A stretch of 55,192 nt of DNA from Phycisphaerales bacterium (lineage in GTDB: Bacteria; Planctomycetota; Phycisphaerae; UBA1845; Fen-1342), in the NCBI GenBank assembly GCA_022839625.1, contig JALHJL010000019.1, positions 1 through 55,192 on the forward strand, read 5' to 3'. Under the pieces are notes generated by a model. It saw only the letters and a list, made by a program, of their open reading frames with translations, was not told the origin of the DNA and searched no databases. Position 1 is the first letter of the stretch; each line of letters starts with the position of its first letter. Positions 8,164 to 17,337 of the stretch are shown here, in pieces. The translations under genes were made by a program, and so were the position numbers.

Positions 8164-10395
8164 ATGTCGCGTGTCTGTTCTCGGGCGCTGACCACCACGT
8201 TATGCAGTCTGGGCTCCTTGTTCTGCGGGGCCCAGACCGTGCCAACCGTGTCTGGCGACTGCGACGGAGATTGGTCTGTAGACAGCGCCGAGGTGGCTGT
8301 CTTCGCACAGTGCTCCGCGGGGTCGGAGTCGTCCCTGCCTCCTGGGTGCCAGTGCGTTGACTTCAACGCCGACGCCCAGGTGAACCTTCTGGACTTCGCG
8401 GAGCTGCAAACCCTCTTCACCGGGACCCAGTTCCTGTCCGTCGACCTCGGCAGCGATATGGACGACGGCACCGAAGTCCGGCACGTGACCTGGCACGCCG
8501 ACGGCTTCGGGCAGACCAACCGCAACCTGATGGGCGCGGCCGACAAGTTGTCGTACCTGCTCGGCGTGCGCTTCCGCCTGCCGGACGTCGATCAGAACGA
8601 TCGATTCGTGTACGCGCGTCTGGTCCTTCCGGGCACCGGCGACGGAGTCATCACCTCGGGCGTCCTCTTGCGAGTGGTCGGCGCCGACCAGGACAGCGTC
8701 GCGCCGTTCCACGTCGTACCCCCCTCGTACCTGCCCAAGACCAGCACCTCCACACCCTGGGACGTGCCGGCAAACTGGCCGGAGCCGAATGCCGAGCTCA
8801 CGTGCATGCCGCTCCGCCGCTTCAGCCCCGACATCGCTCCGATCATCAATGAGATCGTGGCCCGGCCCGGCTGGGGCAGCGGCGACTACGGCAAGACATT
8901 GGCACTGGTCGTTGAAGACCGCGGGTCGGGCGGCGTGAACTACGTGGCCTGCGGCGACTATCGAGACTTGGCGCCGAGCTGTCCGGGCGTAGTGGCCCAG
9001 CCGGTACTCGAGCTGTACCGCACCGTCCGCTCTACCTTCATCGGCAAGGAGCTGCTGACTCGGCCCACCGACCACTCTGTCGCGATCCACGCCCTATCGC
9101 TGCTTTCGCTGGAAGCATACGTCGAGGCGGGCGTCGTACCTGGGGAGCCTGCGTTGGAGACGCCGGTCTGGCTGTATCCGGCTGAAACGCCGATCGCGAT
9201 TACTCTGGACGGTCTGGCGCCGGACACACAGTACTTCTACCGGCTGCGATACCGGATGCCCGGACAGCGGACCTTCGAGACCGGGCCGGAGCGTACGTTT
9301 CGCACGGCGCGGCCGGCGGGCAGCGTGTTCTCGTTCGTCGTGCAGGCCGACTCGCACGTGCAGAGCCTGACCGTCCCGGGTTTGTACCGGCTGGCCCTGG
9401 AGAACCAGTTGGCGGACGGTCCCGATTTCCACATTGACCTGGGCGACACCTTCAACAGCGAGCTGTACACCGGACGCAACGCCCTCGACTTCGAGGAGGC
9501 CGTGCAGCGGCATCTGGACCAGCGCGCCCTGCTGGACCGGCTGTCTCACTCCACACCGCTCTACATCGCGCTCGGGAACCACGAGGGCGAGCAGGGCTGG
9601 CGGCTGAATGGGACGGCGGACAGTCTCGCAGTCTGGGCCGCCAACGCCCGCAAGTCCACGTTTCCACTTCCCGTCCCGGATGGTTTCTACAGCGGCAATG
9701 CCACGCCCGCGGAATTCGTCGGCCTGCGCGAAAACTACTACGCCTGGCAGTGGGGCGACGCCCTCTTCGTCGTACTGGATCCGTTCTGGTATACCATGCG
9801 TAAACCGCACGGCGTCGGCACCACGCCCGGCAGCGGCGACAACTGGGACTGGACCCTCGGCCGCGAGCAGTACGATTGGCTCCGCGACACGCTCGAAGGG
9901 AGCCCGGCCACGTTCAAGTTCGTGTTTACGCACCATCTGACCGGCGGAGTCAACACCTACGGCCGCGGCGGGATCGAAGCGGCCAGTCACGCGCTGGGCG
10001 GCTGCGGTTCGTTCGAATGGGGCGGCGAGGACCCGACCGGCGAGTACGTGTTCGACGAGAAGCGCCCCGGCTGGGGCCGGCCGATCCACCAACTCCTCGC
10101 GGACACGGGCGTGACGATCCTCTTCCACGCTCACGACCACGTCTTCGTACGACAGGAACTCGACGGCGTCATCTACCAGGCGTGTCCGCAGCCCGGTGAC
10201 TCCACGTATAGCCAGGGCTTCTACCTTCAGGGCGGCTACGCGGCGGGCGACAAGGTGAATAACACGGGGCACCTGCGCGTCACGGTCGCGCCCGAATCGG
10301 TGTCGGTGAGCTACATCCGCGCCTACCTGCCGGGCGACGGGCCGAACGGCGAGATTGCCTACACGTACACGCTCGCCCCGTACACCCACCGCTGA
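8164..10395 (+). CDS. Secreted metallophosphoesterase with N-terminal dockerin-like segment
   Basis: The protein has 743 residues. A signal-like N-terminus is followed at about 31-85 by two Ca-loop-like repeats (GDCDGDWSVDSAEVAVF and DFNADAQVNLLDFAEL), an unusual place for a dockerin-like unit. A DNRLRE-type sandwich follows at about 95-290, then a purple-acid-phosphatase-like FnIII segment at about 330-390 (LAPDTQYFYRLRY). The calcineurin-like catalytic part carries the five expected blocks: ADSH near 396, GDTFN near 425, GNHE near 472, FTHH near 589 and HAHDHV near 656. This supports a binuclear-metal phosphohydrolase exported from the cytoplasm; the substrate is unknown. The start has only a weak upstream GAGGTG, so the exact N-terminus is uncertain. 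It is transcribed away from the giant protein and converges on sucB. Confidence 0.85.
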   Translation: MSRVCSRALTTTLCSLGSLFCGAQTVPTVSGDCDGDWSVDSAEVAVFAQCSAGSESSLPPGCQCVDFNADAQVNLLDFAELQTLFTGTQFLSVDLGSDMDDGTEVRHVTWHADGFGQTNRNLMGAADKLSYLLGVRFRLPDVDQNDRFVYARLVLPGTGDGVITSGVLLRVVGADQDSVAPFHVVPPSYLPKTSTSTPWDVPANWPEPNAELTCMPLRRFSPDIAPIINEIVARPGWGSGDYGKTLALVVEDRGSGGVNYVACGDYRDLAPSCPGVVAQPVLELYRTVRSTFIGKELLTRPTDHSVAIHALSLLSLEAYVEAGVVPGEPALETPVWLYPAETPIAITLDGLAPDTQYFYRLRYRMPGQRTFETGPERTFRTARPAGSVFSFVVQADSHVQSLTVPGLYRLALENQLADGPDFHIDLGDTFNSELYTGRNALDFEEAVQRHLDQRALLDRLSHSTPLYIALGNHEGEQGWRLNGTADSLAVWAANARKSTFPLPVPDGFYSGNATPAEFVGLRENYYAWQWGDALFVVLDPFWYTMRKPHGVGTTPGSGDNWDWTLGREQYDWLRDTLEGSPATFKFVFTHHLTGGVNTYGRGGIEAASHALGGCGSFEWGGEDPTGEYVFDEKRPGWGRPIHQLLADTGVTILFHAHDHVFVRQELDGVIYQACPQPGDSTYSQGFYLQGGYAAGDKVNNTGHLRVTVAPESVSVSYIRAYLPGDGPNGEIAYTYTLAPYTHR

Positions 10396-10430
10396 TCGAT
10401 TCTGCGGCACCCCGCCGGCCGCCCGCCGTC

Positions 10431-11852
10431 TTACGCCTCGAGCAGCATGCGCGTCGGGTCCTCGACGCACTGCTTGACGCGCTTCAGGAACGACACGGAC
10501 TCGCGTCCATCGATGATCCGGTGGTCGTAGGTCAACGCCACGTACATCATCGGACGGATCACAACCTGGCCGTCCCGCACTACCGGCCGCTCCTGAATCG
10601 TGTGCAGCCCGAGGATCGCGCTCTGCGGCGGGTTGATGATCGGCGTGGCCAGCAGCGAGCCGAACACCCCGCCGTTCGTAATCGTGAACGTCCCTCCCTG
10701 AAGCTCCTCGATCGTGATCTTCCGTTCCCGGGCCCGGCGGGCCAGATCGCCGATCGCCAACTCCACCTCGGCGAAGCTCAGCCGTTCGGCGTCGCGGACG
10801 ACCGGCACCACGAGCCCGTGCTCGGTGCTGACCGCGATGCCGATGTCGTAGTAGTTCTTGTAAACGATGTCGGTGCCACGAATCTCCGCGTTCACCGCGG
10901 GCCAGGACTTGAGGGCGTCGATCACGGCCTTCACAAAGAACGACATCAGCCCCAGGCGCACCTCGTACTTCTTCTCGAAGTCGGCCCCGCGCTCGGCCCG
11001 CAGCCGCTGCACCGCCGACATGTCCACCTCGTTGAAGGTCGTCAGCATCGCCATGGTCTGCTGGGCTTCGACCAAGCGTTGGGCGATGCGGCGGCGGAGC
11101 ATCGTCATGGGGACGACCTGCTCCTCGCGGTCGCGCGCCGGAAGAGGCGCGGACAGGGTGGGCGCTCCAGCGTCGGCGGCGGACGAGGCCGGCGTCGGTG
11201 CGGCTGCTGTTCGTGGCGTGGGCGTCCCGCCGGGTGGGGCGGGCGCGCTGGCTGGGGTGGGCGTCTCGCTGGGTGGGGCGGGCGTCTCGCCCGTCAACGT
11301 TCCACGGCCGGGACCCGCCACGGCGGGCAGGCTCGGCCCGGCCGCCACATGCCGCTGGACGTCTTCCTTGAGCAGTCGGCCCCCCGGTCCGGTAGCCTGA
11401 ACTTCTGCGGGGAACAGGCGAGCTTCGGCAAGCGCGCGGCGAGCGGCGGGCATCACACGCGGCTCCTGAGGTGGCACCGCGGCGCCTGCGGATAGAGTGG
11501 GCGTCCCACCGGGTGGGATGGGCGCCCCGCCCGCCAAACTCTGAGGCCCAGGACTGACCCCGGCTGCGGCGGCGATCGCCTGTGCTTCGCGTTCTGGCGG
11601 CCGGACCGGCCGGGCGGTCTCGTCGATCAGGGCAATCACCGATCCCACCGGCACCACATCCCCTGCTTGCTTGAGGCATTTGGACAGAATACCGCTCACC
11701 GGCGACGGCAGTTCCATCGAGGCCTTGTCCGTCTCGATCTCGACAACGGCCTCGTCGCGCTCGACCGGGTCGCCCTCGTTCTTCAGCCACTGGCCGATCT
11801 GAACTTCGGTGATCGACTCGCCGGCGGACGGGATCTTCAACTCGACAGCCAT
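10431..11852 (-). CDS. sucB: Dihydrolipoyllysine-residue succinyltransferase, E2 of 2-oxoglutarate dehydrogenase
   Basis: The protein has 473 residues. The lipoyl domain (1-76) contains ETDKAS with the lipoylated lysine at 43. A peripheral-subunit-binding domain lies at about 134-170 (MPAARRALAEARLFPAEVQA). The catalytic domain (about 245-473) ends with the acyltransferase signature DHRIIDG (His 444). E2 transfers the succinyl group from lipoate to CoA in the TCA cycle. The start lies 34 bases after the sucA stop, so the two genes form an operon. The two linkers are long and made of Pro/Gly/Thr-rich units such as PPGGTPT. Their DNA contains copies of a dispersed repeat that is also found between genes, so the linker seems to have grown from that repeat. 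Confidence 0.96.
   Translation of the reverse strand: MAVELKIPSAGESITEVQIGQWLKNEGDPVERDEAVVEIETDKASMELPSPVSGILSKCLKQAGDVVPVGSVIALIDETARPVRPPEREAQAIAAAAGVSPGPQSLAGGAPIPPGGTPTLSAGAAVPPQEPRVMPAARRALAEARLFPAEVQATGPGGRLLKEDVQRHVAAGPSLPAVAGPGRGTLTGETPAPPSETPTPASAPAPPGGTPTPRTAAAPTPASSAADAGAPTLSAPLPARDREEQVVPMTMLRRRIAQRLVEAQQTMAMLTTFNEVDMSAVQRLRAERGADFEKKYEVRLGLMSFFVKAVIDALKSWPAVNAEIRGTDIVYKNYYDIGIAVSTEHGLVVPVVRDAERLSFAEVELAIGDLARRARERKITIEELQGGTFTITNGGVFGSLLATPIINPPQSAILGLHTIQERPVVRDGQVVIRPMMYVALTYDHRIIDGRESVSFLKRVKQCVEDPTRMLLEA
11271..11295. repeat. Dispersed GGGTGGG..GGGCG repeat inside the sucB linker, copy 1
   Basis: This 25-base copy matches the intergenic copy at 48716-48740 at 20 of 25 positions. 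It lies in frame within the second interdomain linker of sucB. Further degenerate copies surround it (about 11160-11270). Confidence 0.55.
11511..11535. repeat. Dispersed GGGTGGG..GGGCG repeat inside the sucB linker, copy 2
   Basis: This 25-base copy matches the intergenic copy at 48716-48740 at 23 of 25 positions. It lies in frame in the first interdomain linker of sucB, between the lipoyl and E3-binding domains. The 3' half is a GGGCG/CGCCC-type palindrome. Confidence 0.6.
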
Positions 11853-11886
11853 GTTGCGTGTTCCCTGCTTGCCGTGCGCGGATGGT

Positions 11887-14709
11887 TCAGCCTTGGGTCT
11901 CGAACGCCTCCTGCATCAGCCGCTGCTGCTCGAGCTTGTGACTCGCGGCGCAACCGGTGGCAGGACTCGCAGCCGGCGGGCGACCCAGGACCGCGAAGGG
12001 CCGCCCGGCGAGTACGGTCCCGAATCTTAAGCGGAAGTGCGCCGCCGCGCCCATGTTCAGCGGCTCTTCCTGTACCCAGAACACAGGGGCCGCCGGGGGA
12101 TAGGCCGCCAGGGCCGATTCGAGAAGCTCCGTCGAGAGTGGGTAATACTGTTCCACACGGACCAGTGCCACATCCTCCCGCTGCCGTGCTTTCCGCTCGG
12201 CCAGCAACTCATAGTAGACCTTCCCGCTGCACAGGAGCACGCGCCGGATGGCGGCCGGCTGCGACACCTTCTCCGGCAGTACGCGCCGAAATCCACGCGC
12301 CGACAGCTCCTCCAGCGATGAAGTAGCCGCCGGGTGCCGCAGCAGGCTCTTCGGCGTCAGCACGACCAGGGGCTTTCGCCACGGCCGCAGAACCTGCCGC
12401 CGCAGACAATGAAAATACTGCGCGGGCGTGCTGGGGTTGACGACCTGCAAGTTGTCGTCGGCCGCCAGGGCCAGGAAGCGCTCCAGGCGCGCGCTGGAGT
12501 GTTCCGGCCCCTGCCCCTCGAAGCCGTGCGGCAACAGGAGCACGAGGCCGCTCAGGCTGCGCCACTTGTCCTCCGCGCTGGCCAGGAACTGATCGATGAA
12601 GACCTGGGCGGCGTTGGCGAAGTCGCCGAACTGCGCCTCCCAGAGGATCAGTCCGTCGGGATACGCAATACTGTAGCCGTACTCGAAGCCCAGCACGCCG
12701 GCCTCGGACAGCGGGCTGTTCCAGACGTGCAGCGGGGCCTGCTCCGGCGCCAGGTGTTGCAGCGGGATGTACGGGTGTCCGTCCTCGTAGTCGTACAGAA
12801 TCAGGTGCCGCTGGCTGAATGTGCCGCGCCCGCTGTCCTGCCCGCTGAGACGCACGCGGACGCCCTCCGTGACGAGGGTGGCAAACGCGAGCGCCTCGGC
12901 CGCCGCCCAGTCGAGCGGTTTGGAGCCGCGGGCCATCTGACAGCGCTGGTCCAGCCACCGCTTCAGCTTGGGATGCAGGTGAAAACCATCGGGCAACTGG
13001 GCTTGTGCTTCCAGGAGTCCGGCGAGCTTCTCGCGGGGCACGCCGGTGTCGACCTCCGGCACGCTCGCGTCGGGCCCCCCGCGGTACTTGCTCCAAATCC
13101 GCCCGAGCGTGCTGGGGCGTGCGCGGATCGCCGGCCCCTCGGCCTGCACGCCGGCCAGCTCCTGCTCGAGGTACGCGCGGCGACGAGCGGCGATTTCGTC
13201 CGCTTCCGCGCGGGTCACGCCGCCCAGCTCCAGCAGGCGCTTCAGATAGCCGTCGCGCACCGACGGCCGGGCTTCGATGCGCCGGTAGAGCACCGGCTGC
13301 GTGAACGACGGCTCATCGCTCTCGTTGTGTCCGTGGCGGCGATAGCAGTACATGTCGATGACCACGTCGCGCCGAAACTGCCGGCGAAAGTCGAGCGCCA
13401 GCCGGACCACTTGGGCAACCGCCTCGGGATCCTCCCCGTTCACGTGGAAGATCGGACTTTGCAGCATCTTGGCCACGTCGGTGGCGTAGCTGGTCGAGCG
13501 GCCTTCGGTGGGCGACGTGGTGAAGCCGAGCTGGTTGTTGACGATCACGTGCAACGTGCCGCCCGTGCGGTAACCGGCCAGCTCGCTCAGGTTCAGCGTT
13601 TCCTGAACGATGCCCTCGCCGGCAAAGGCCGCGTCGCCGTGAATGACCAGCGCCAGCGTATGCTGCCGGTCCAGGTCCCCCAGGCGATCCTGCTTGGCGC
13701 GGACCCGTCCGAGCACGAGCGGGTCCACGAACTCCAGGTGGCTCGGATTGAAGCACAGCGCCAGGTGAAGTTGCTGGCCGGCGGCCGTCGTCCAGTCGCC
13801 ATGGTAGCCCTGGTGGTACTTCACGTCCCCGCGGCCCACGTACAGCTCGGCGTCGAGATCCTCGAACTCGCGGAAGATCTGCCGGGGACTCTTGCCGACG
13901 ATATTGGCCAGTACGCTCAGCCGCCCGCGGTGCGCCATGCCGATGACGATCTCGTCGACTCCCTGCCCGCCGGCGTGCTCGATCGCCAGGTCGAGCAGGG
14001 GAATCAGGCTCTCGCCGCCTTCGAGTGAGAACCGCTTGGACCCGACGTACTTCTTCTGGATGAACTCCTCGAAGATGACGGCGTCGGTGAGGCGGGTCAG
14101 GATGCGCAACTGCTCCGCCCGCGTCAGCGCCAGCCGATTCTGCGTACCCTCCATCCGCTCCTGCAACCAGTGCCGTGCGTCGAGCTGGTCGATGTGCATG
14201 AATTGCACGCCGATCGACCGGCAGTAGGTGTTCCGCAGCAGAAGCAGGATGTCGCGTAGCGGGCGGACCGCAGCACCCTGGATCGTGCGGCTCGAAAAGG
14301 GACGCCGCAGGTCCTCCTTCGTGAACCCGTAGTGCTGCGGCTTGAGTTCCGGGTGGTAAGGCACCGCGCGGCGCAGCGGATCAACGGCCGCCATCAGATG
14401 CCCGCGCACGCGGTAGGCCCGCACGAGCTGGTCCACGCGGTCTTGCGAGACGGCGGTAAACGACAGACCTTCCGCCGGCTGCCCATCCCGCGCAGGCGGC
14501 CCTGTCCGCGCGGGCGGGTTAAACAGGCTATGCCGGCGGAACGAAGGGCCCCGGGGCGGCCCGCCGTCGGCCCGCTCCGCCTGCCGGACACGAGCGAAGT
14601 ACTCGCGCCACGCGGGGGCCACCCGTGCAGGGTCCCGCGCATACTCCGCGTAGAGCTGCTCGACATACGCCAAGTTGTTGCTGTCGGGGACGAAGTCCGG
14701 CTCGCTCAT
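11887..14709 (-). CDS. sucA: 2-oxoglutarate dehydrogenase E1 component
   Basis: The protein has 940 residues, the usual E1o length, from the ATG at 14709 (MSEPDFVPDSNNLAYVEQLY), the typical N-terminal E2-docking segment. The ORF runs on to 14766 but adds only Arg-rich residues. It shows the AHRGR block, the thiamin-diphosphate region GDAAFAGEG...NQLGFTT, YRRHGHNESDEP, and the transketolase-like C-terminal block HGFEGQGPEHSSARLERF. It decarboxylates 2-oxoglutarate and passes the succinyl group to the lipoate of SucB. The gene leads the sucA-sucB operon; E3 (lpd) is not in the window. A TATAAT box lies about 84 bases upstream. Confidence 0.97.
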   Translation of the reverse strand: MSEPDFVPDSNNLAYVEQLYAEYARDPARVAPAWREYFARVRQAERADGGPPRGPSFRRHSLFNPPARTGPPARDGQPAEGLSFTAVSQDRVDQLVRAYRVRGHLMAAVDPLRRAVPYHPELKPQHYGFTKEDLRRPFSSRTIQGAAVRPLRDILLLLRNTYCRSIGVQFMHIDQLDARHWLQERMEGTQNRLALTRAEQLRILTRLTDAVIFEEFIQKKYVGSKRFSLEGGESLIPLLDLAIEHAGGQGVDEIVIGMAHRGRLSVLANIVGKSPRQIFREFEDLDAELYVGRGDVKYHQGYHGDWTTAAGQQLHLALCFNPSHLEFVDPLVLGRVRAKQDRLGDLDRQHTLALVIHGDAAFAGEGIVQETLNLSELAGYRTGGTLHVIVNNQLGFTTSPTEGRSTSYATDVAKMLQSPIFHVNGEDPEAVAQVVRLALDFRRQFRRDVVIDMYCYRRHGHNESDEPSFTQPVLYRRIEARPSVRDGYLKRLLELGGVTRAEADEIAARRRAYLEQELAGVQAEGPAIRARPSTLGRIWSKYRGGPDASVPEVDTGVPREKLAGLLEAQAQLPDGFHLHPKLKRWLDQRCQMARGSKPLDWAAAEALAFATLVTEGVRVRLSGQDSGRGTFSQRHLILYDYEDGHPYIPLQHLAPEQAPLHVWNSPLSEAGVLGFEYGYSIAYPDGLILWEAQFGDFANAAQVFIDQFLASAEDKWRSLSGLVLLLPHGFEGQGPEHSSARLERFLALAADDNLQVVNPSTPAQYFHCLRRQVLRPWRKPLVVLTPKSLLRHPAATSSLEELSARGFRRVLPEKVSQPAAIRRVLLCSGKVYYELLAERKARQREDVALVRVEQYYPLSTELLESALAAYPPAAPVFWVQEEPLNMGAAAHFRLRFGTVLAGRPFAVLGRPPAASPATGCAASHKLEQQRLMQEAFETQG

Positions 14710-14792
14710 CGACGGACGCCCGCGTTTGATGTCCTCGGCCACAAACCGTCGGCGCCGCCCCGGCACGCCGGGACCGCTGCCGCACGCCCCGG

Positions 14793-14798
14793 ATTATA
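14793..14798 (-). promoter_or_regulatory. -10 box for sucAB
   Basis: A perfect TATAAT reads on the minus strand in the gap between sucA and the divergent gene at 14932. No good -35 box lies 16-18 bases upstream of it, a pattern also seen at several other genes here. Confidence 0.5.
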
Positions 14799-14931
14799 TG
14801 TCGGAAGTTGTGCGAACGCATGTTTTGGCGCGGCGCCCTGGTTACGCCGCCCCCGACTCGCGATAACATACGCGGCTTTGACAGGGAGTCCGGGCGGTCC
14901 CGGCGCAACCTTACGCAAGGAGAACCAGGAC

Positions 14932-16881
14932 ATGAAACGCAAGGGTGTGTGGCTGAGCGGCGGGATCGGGTGCTTGGGGTTGTTGTTGGTCGTCGCCGCA
15001 CCGGCGTGGGCCGGGGGGATCGAAGACTTCAAGCTGATCCGAGCGATCCCGGCGGACGCGATGATCGTCACCAACTCGCGCGACCACGCCGGCAAGGAGT
15101 TCGTCAACCGGCAGTTCGAGCGCGTCTGGGACGTCGCGGCCAAGCAGGGCTTCGACCGCGACGTAAAGCGCCTGCTGCGCGGCATGCTCGAGGACCAGGG
15201 CCAGGACGTCGAGGCGTTCGACGCCCAATGGCAACAGATCACCGACCTTGCCGCCGGAGTCACCTGGTCGAAGCTGTGCGCGCGCGAGTGTGCCTTCGCG
15301 CTGAAGGTGGGAATGCCCACGGGCGTGGACTTCGTGTTGCTGATGATGCCGCCCGAGCAGGAGGCCGCCCAGGACTTCGACGGTTTGTCCGCGATCCTGA
15401 AGAACCTCGTCGGTCTCGCTCCGGAAGGCGCGCTCATGCTCAGCACGGAGGGGGAGGGCGACGCGGTCGTCCACAAGCTCTTTGTACCTAATTCGATGCC
15501 GCCCATCTCCCTCACACTGGCGCGGCACAAAGACGTGCTCCTCGTCGGGTTCGGCCCGGCGATGGTCGAGCAGACGCTGGCCCTGCTGCGCGGGCAGAGC
15601 GACGCCGCCACCGCCGCCCTCGTTTCCACCGACCGGTTCAAGCAGGCGCTGAAGCGGTTGCCGGCACCGACGGACGGTTTCTACTTCGTCGACGCGGCCC
15701 GGCTGATGGCGCAATTCACGGAGTTCGCCCAGATGGCGGCGCAGATGGCGGCGGCGGCCGAGACGCAACCCGCCGAGGACGCCCCGCCCGGCGGTCCGGC
15801 GGCCTTCCTGCCGCGGGCCGTCGCCCTGCTCGACCTGTGGGACTACGCGGCCGGGGTGGAAGCCACGGACGGCATGAAGACGACCAGCGAGAACATCGTG
15901 GTTCTTCGTGAGGACGCGAAAGACCGTCCGCTGTACAAGGGGCTGTACGGCAATGAGCCGATCCGCGACCCGCTCAAATTCATCCCGAAGGAAGCCACGT
16001 CGGCCGGTGTCAACAACGGGTTCGACTTCCACGCGATTTACAAGACGATCGTGGAGTTCATCGAGAAGGAGGTCCCGGAGGGCAAGGATCTCGTAACGCA
16101 GTTCAAGGACCAGCAGACTCAAGTCGAGTTCAGCCTCGAGGAAGACGTTCTGTCCTGGCTCGGCGGCGGGTTCGCCCACTTCGCGGCGACCCGCGGCTCC
16201 GCCTACGTCCAGGAATGGGTCTTCATGCTCAACGTTCGCGACGAGCAGAAGGCGAACCTCGCCCTCGAGAAGCTCTCCACGCGCCTCAACGCATTCCTCG
16301 TGCCGCAGAACGGCGCGGTTGAGGATGCCAAGCTGGAGGCCGCCGAGGGCTTCAAGCGCGTCATCCTGCCCGCCTTCCTGGCCATGTTGCCGATCGGACG
16401 CCCGATCTACGGCGTGAAGGACAACCAGTTGTTCGTCGGCAGTGGTCCGGAGATCGTCACCATGGCCCTGGAGGTCGGCGCCGGCCAGCGCGATAGCTTC
16501 GCCAAGAACGAGCGCTACTTGCAGGAAGGACTGCCGGTCGGCCAGGGGGTGACGGGGTTCTCGTTCGAGGACTTGTCACGGTGGGGCGAGGAGCTTGGTC
16601 AGCAGCTTGCCATGGCGGGCCTGATGCAGATGTTCATGCCGCCCGAGGCGGCCAGGAACCCCGCCATCTCCACGCTCTTCAGCATGGTGAACAAGGTCGG
16701 CCGGGTGGTGAAATCGCTGGATTTCTACAAGTCCTCCTGCTCGGTTTCGACGTTCGACGGCAAGATCAGCAGCACCAAGTCGGTCATCAACTACCAGGAG
16801 CCCCCCAAGCCCGCCCCCACGAGCCAGGAGGCGCCGGCGGACGCGGAGGCCGCCCCAGCGGAGGAGCCCGAGAAGCAGTAG
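14932..16881 (+). CDS. Secreted protein of unknown function
   Basis: The protein has 649 residues from the ATG at 14932, preceded by AAGGAG. The signal peptide is clear (MKRKGVWLSGGIGCLGLLLV...PAWA, cleavage near 27). The mature part is a mix of acidic helices and beta segments without a motif I can name. It resembles large exported planctomycetal proteins that are loosely DUF3352-like (periplasmic, of unknown function). Residues about 285-300 are Ala/Gln/Met-rich (AQMAAQMAAAAETQ), and the last 27 are a Pro/Ala/Glu-rich tail (EPPKPAPTSQEAPA...). It is transcribed divergently from sucAB and is followed by a strong hairpin, so it is probably monocistronic. The upstream half of the longer frame (from 14332) is the shadow of sucA. 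Confidence 0.8.
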   Translation: MKRKGVWLSGGIGCLGLLLVVAAPAWAGGIEDFKLIRAIPADAMIVTNSRDHAGKEFVNRQFERVWDVAAKQGFDRDVKRLLRGMLEDQGQDVEAFDAQWQQITDLAAGVTWSKLCARECAFALKVGMPTGVDFVLLMMPPEQEAAQDFDGLSAILKNLVGLAPEGALMLSTEGEGDAVVHKLFVPNSMPPISLTLARHKDVLLVGFGPAMVEQTLALLRGQSDAATAALVSTDRFKQALKRLPAPTDGFYFVDAARLMAQFTEFAQMAAQMAAAAETQPAEDAPPGGPAAFLPRAVALLDLWDYAAGVEATDGMKTTSENIVVLREDAKDRPLYKGLYGNEPIRDPLKFIPKEATSAGVNNGFDFHAIYKTIVEFIEKEVPEGKDLVTQFKDQQTQVEFSLEEDVLSWLGGGFAHFAATRGSAYVQEWVFMLNVRDEQKANLALEKLSTRLNAFLVPQNGAVEDAKLEAAEGFKRVILPAFLAMLPIGRPIYGVKDNQLFVGSGPEIVTMALEVGAGQRDSFAKNERYLQEGLPVGQGVTGFSFEDLSRWGEELGQQLAMAGLMQMFMPPEAARNPAISTLFSMVNKVGRVVKSLDFYKSSCSVSTFDGKISSTKSVINYQEPPKPAPTSQEAPADAEAAPAEEPEKQ

Positions 16882-16930
16882 GGTCCCGCGCGAGGCGCGG
16901 AGCCGCCCCGGATTGGCCCGCGCAAATCTG

Positions 16931-17005
16931 ACACCGGCGGCCTCCCTCTGATCGAACTGGCGTCGGCAAACGCCGGCCGGATCAGAGCGTGGAGGCCGCC
17001 GGTGT
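16931..17005. terminator. Long stem-loop, probable terminator or attenuator
   Basis: The arms 16931-16953 and 16980-17005 are perfectly complementary over 23 bases apart from a three-base bulge (16988-16990). A smaller hairpin (GGCGT/ACGCC) lies inside the loop. It begins 50 bases after the stop of the gene at 14932. There is no U-run, so it may act as a factor-assisted terminator or an mRNA-end stabiliser, or it may be a dispersed palindrome. Confidence 0.6.
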
Positions 17006-17188
17006 TACTGTAGACCGCTCGGCACCGGCTGTTCGACCTTCTCCTCCAGGGATTGCCCCGGCAGTGCCAGCGGAGGGCCGCCCCTGCTTCCGTTCTTCCG
17101 GGTTCCCGCCGCCATCGGCGGTGATGTGGCGGAAGCGGTCTCGTGTGCGTCGGCGCGGCAGCGCTCGCGCTGCGTACTCGGTTTGCGC

Positions 17189-17217
17189 TGGACGACAATC
17201 ACCGGAACAAGTATAAG
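17189..17217 (+). promoter_or_regulatory. Promoter for the radical SAM gene
   Basis: TGGACG (17189-17194), a 17-base spacer and TATAAG (17212-17217) resemble a sigma-70-type promoter (4/6 and 5/6 matches). It is about 120 bases upstream of the chosen start. Confidence 0.5.
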
Positions 17218-17337
17218 ACCACCGTCGTGGCGCGTGCCGCGGCGGGCGGAGAGCAGCGTTCGGGAGCTTTTCGCCTCGTGTGGTCGGTGCAAACGTGCTT
17301 GCCACCGTCAGTGTCTAATGAAACGGAGCAGCCACGA

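Noticed and set aside
9094..11790. Minus-strand frame of 898 codons
   Set aside because: It overlaps sucB and the phosphoesterase in other frames, is Arg/Ala-rich low-complexity sequence, and shows no domain.
14878..14883. TTGACA as a -35 box for the gene at 14932
   Set aside because: The -10 position 17 bases downstream reads CGGCGC, so no promoter is formed.
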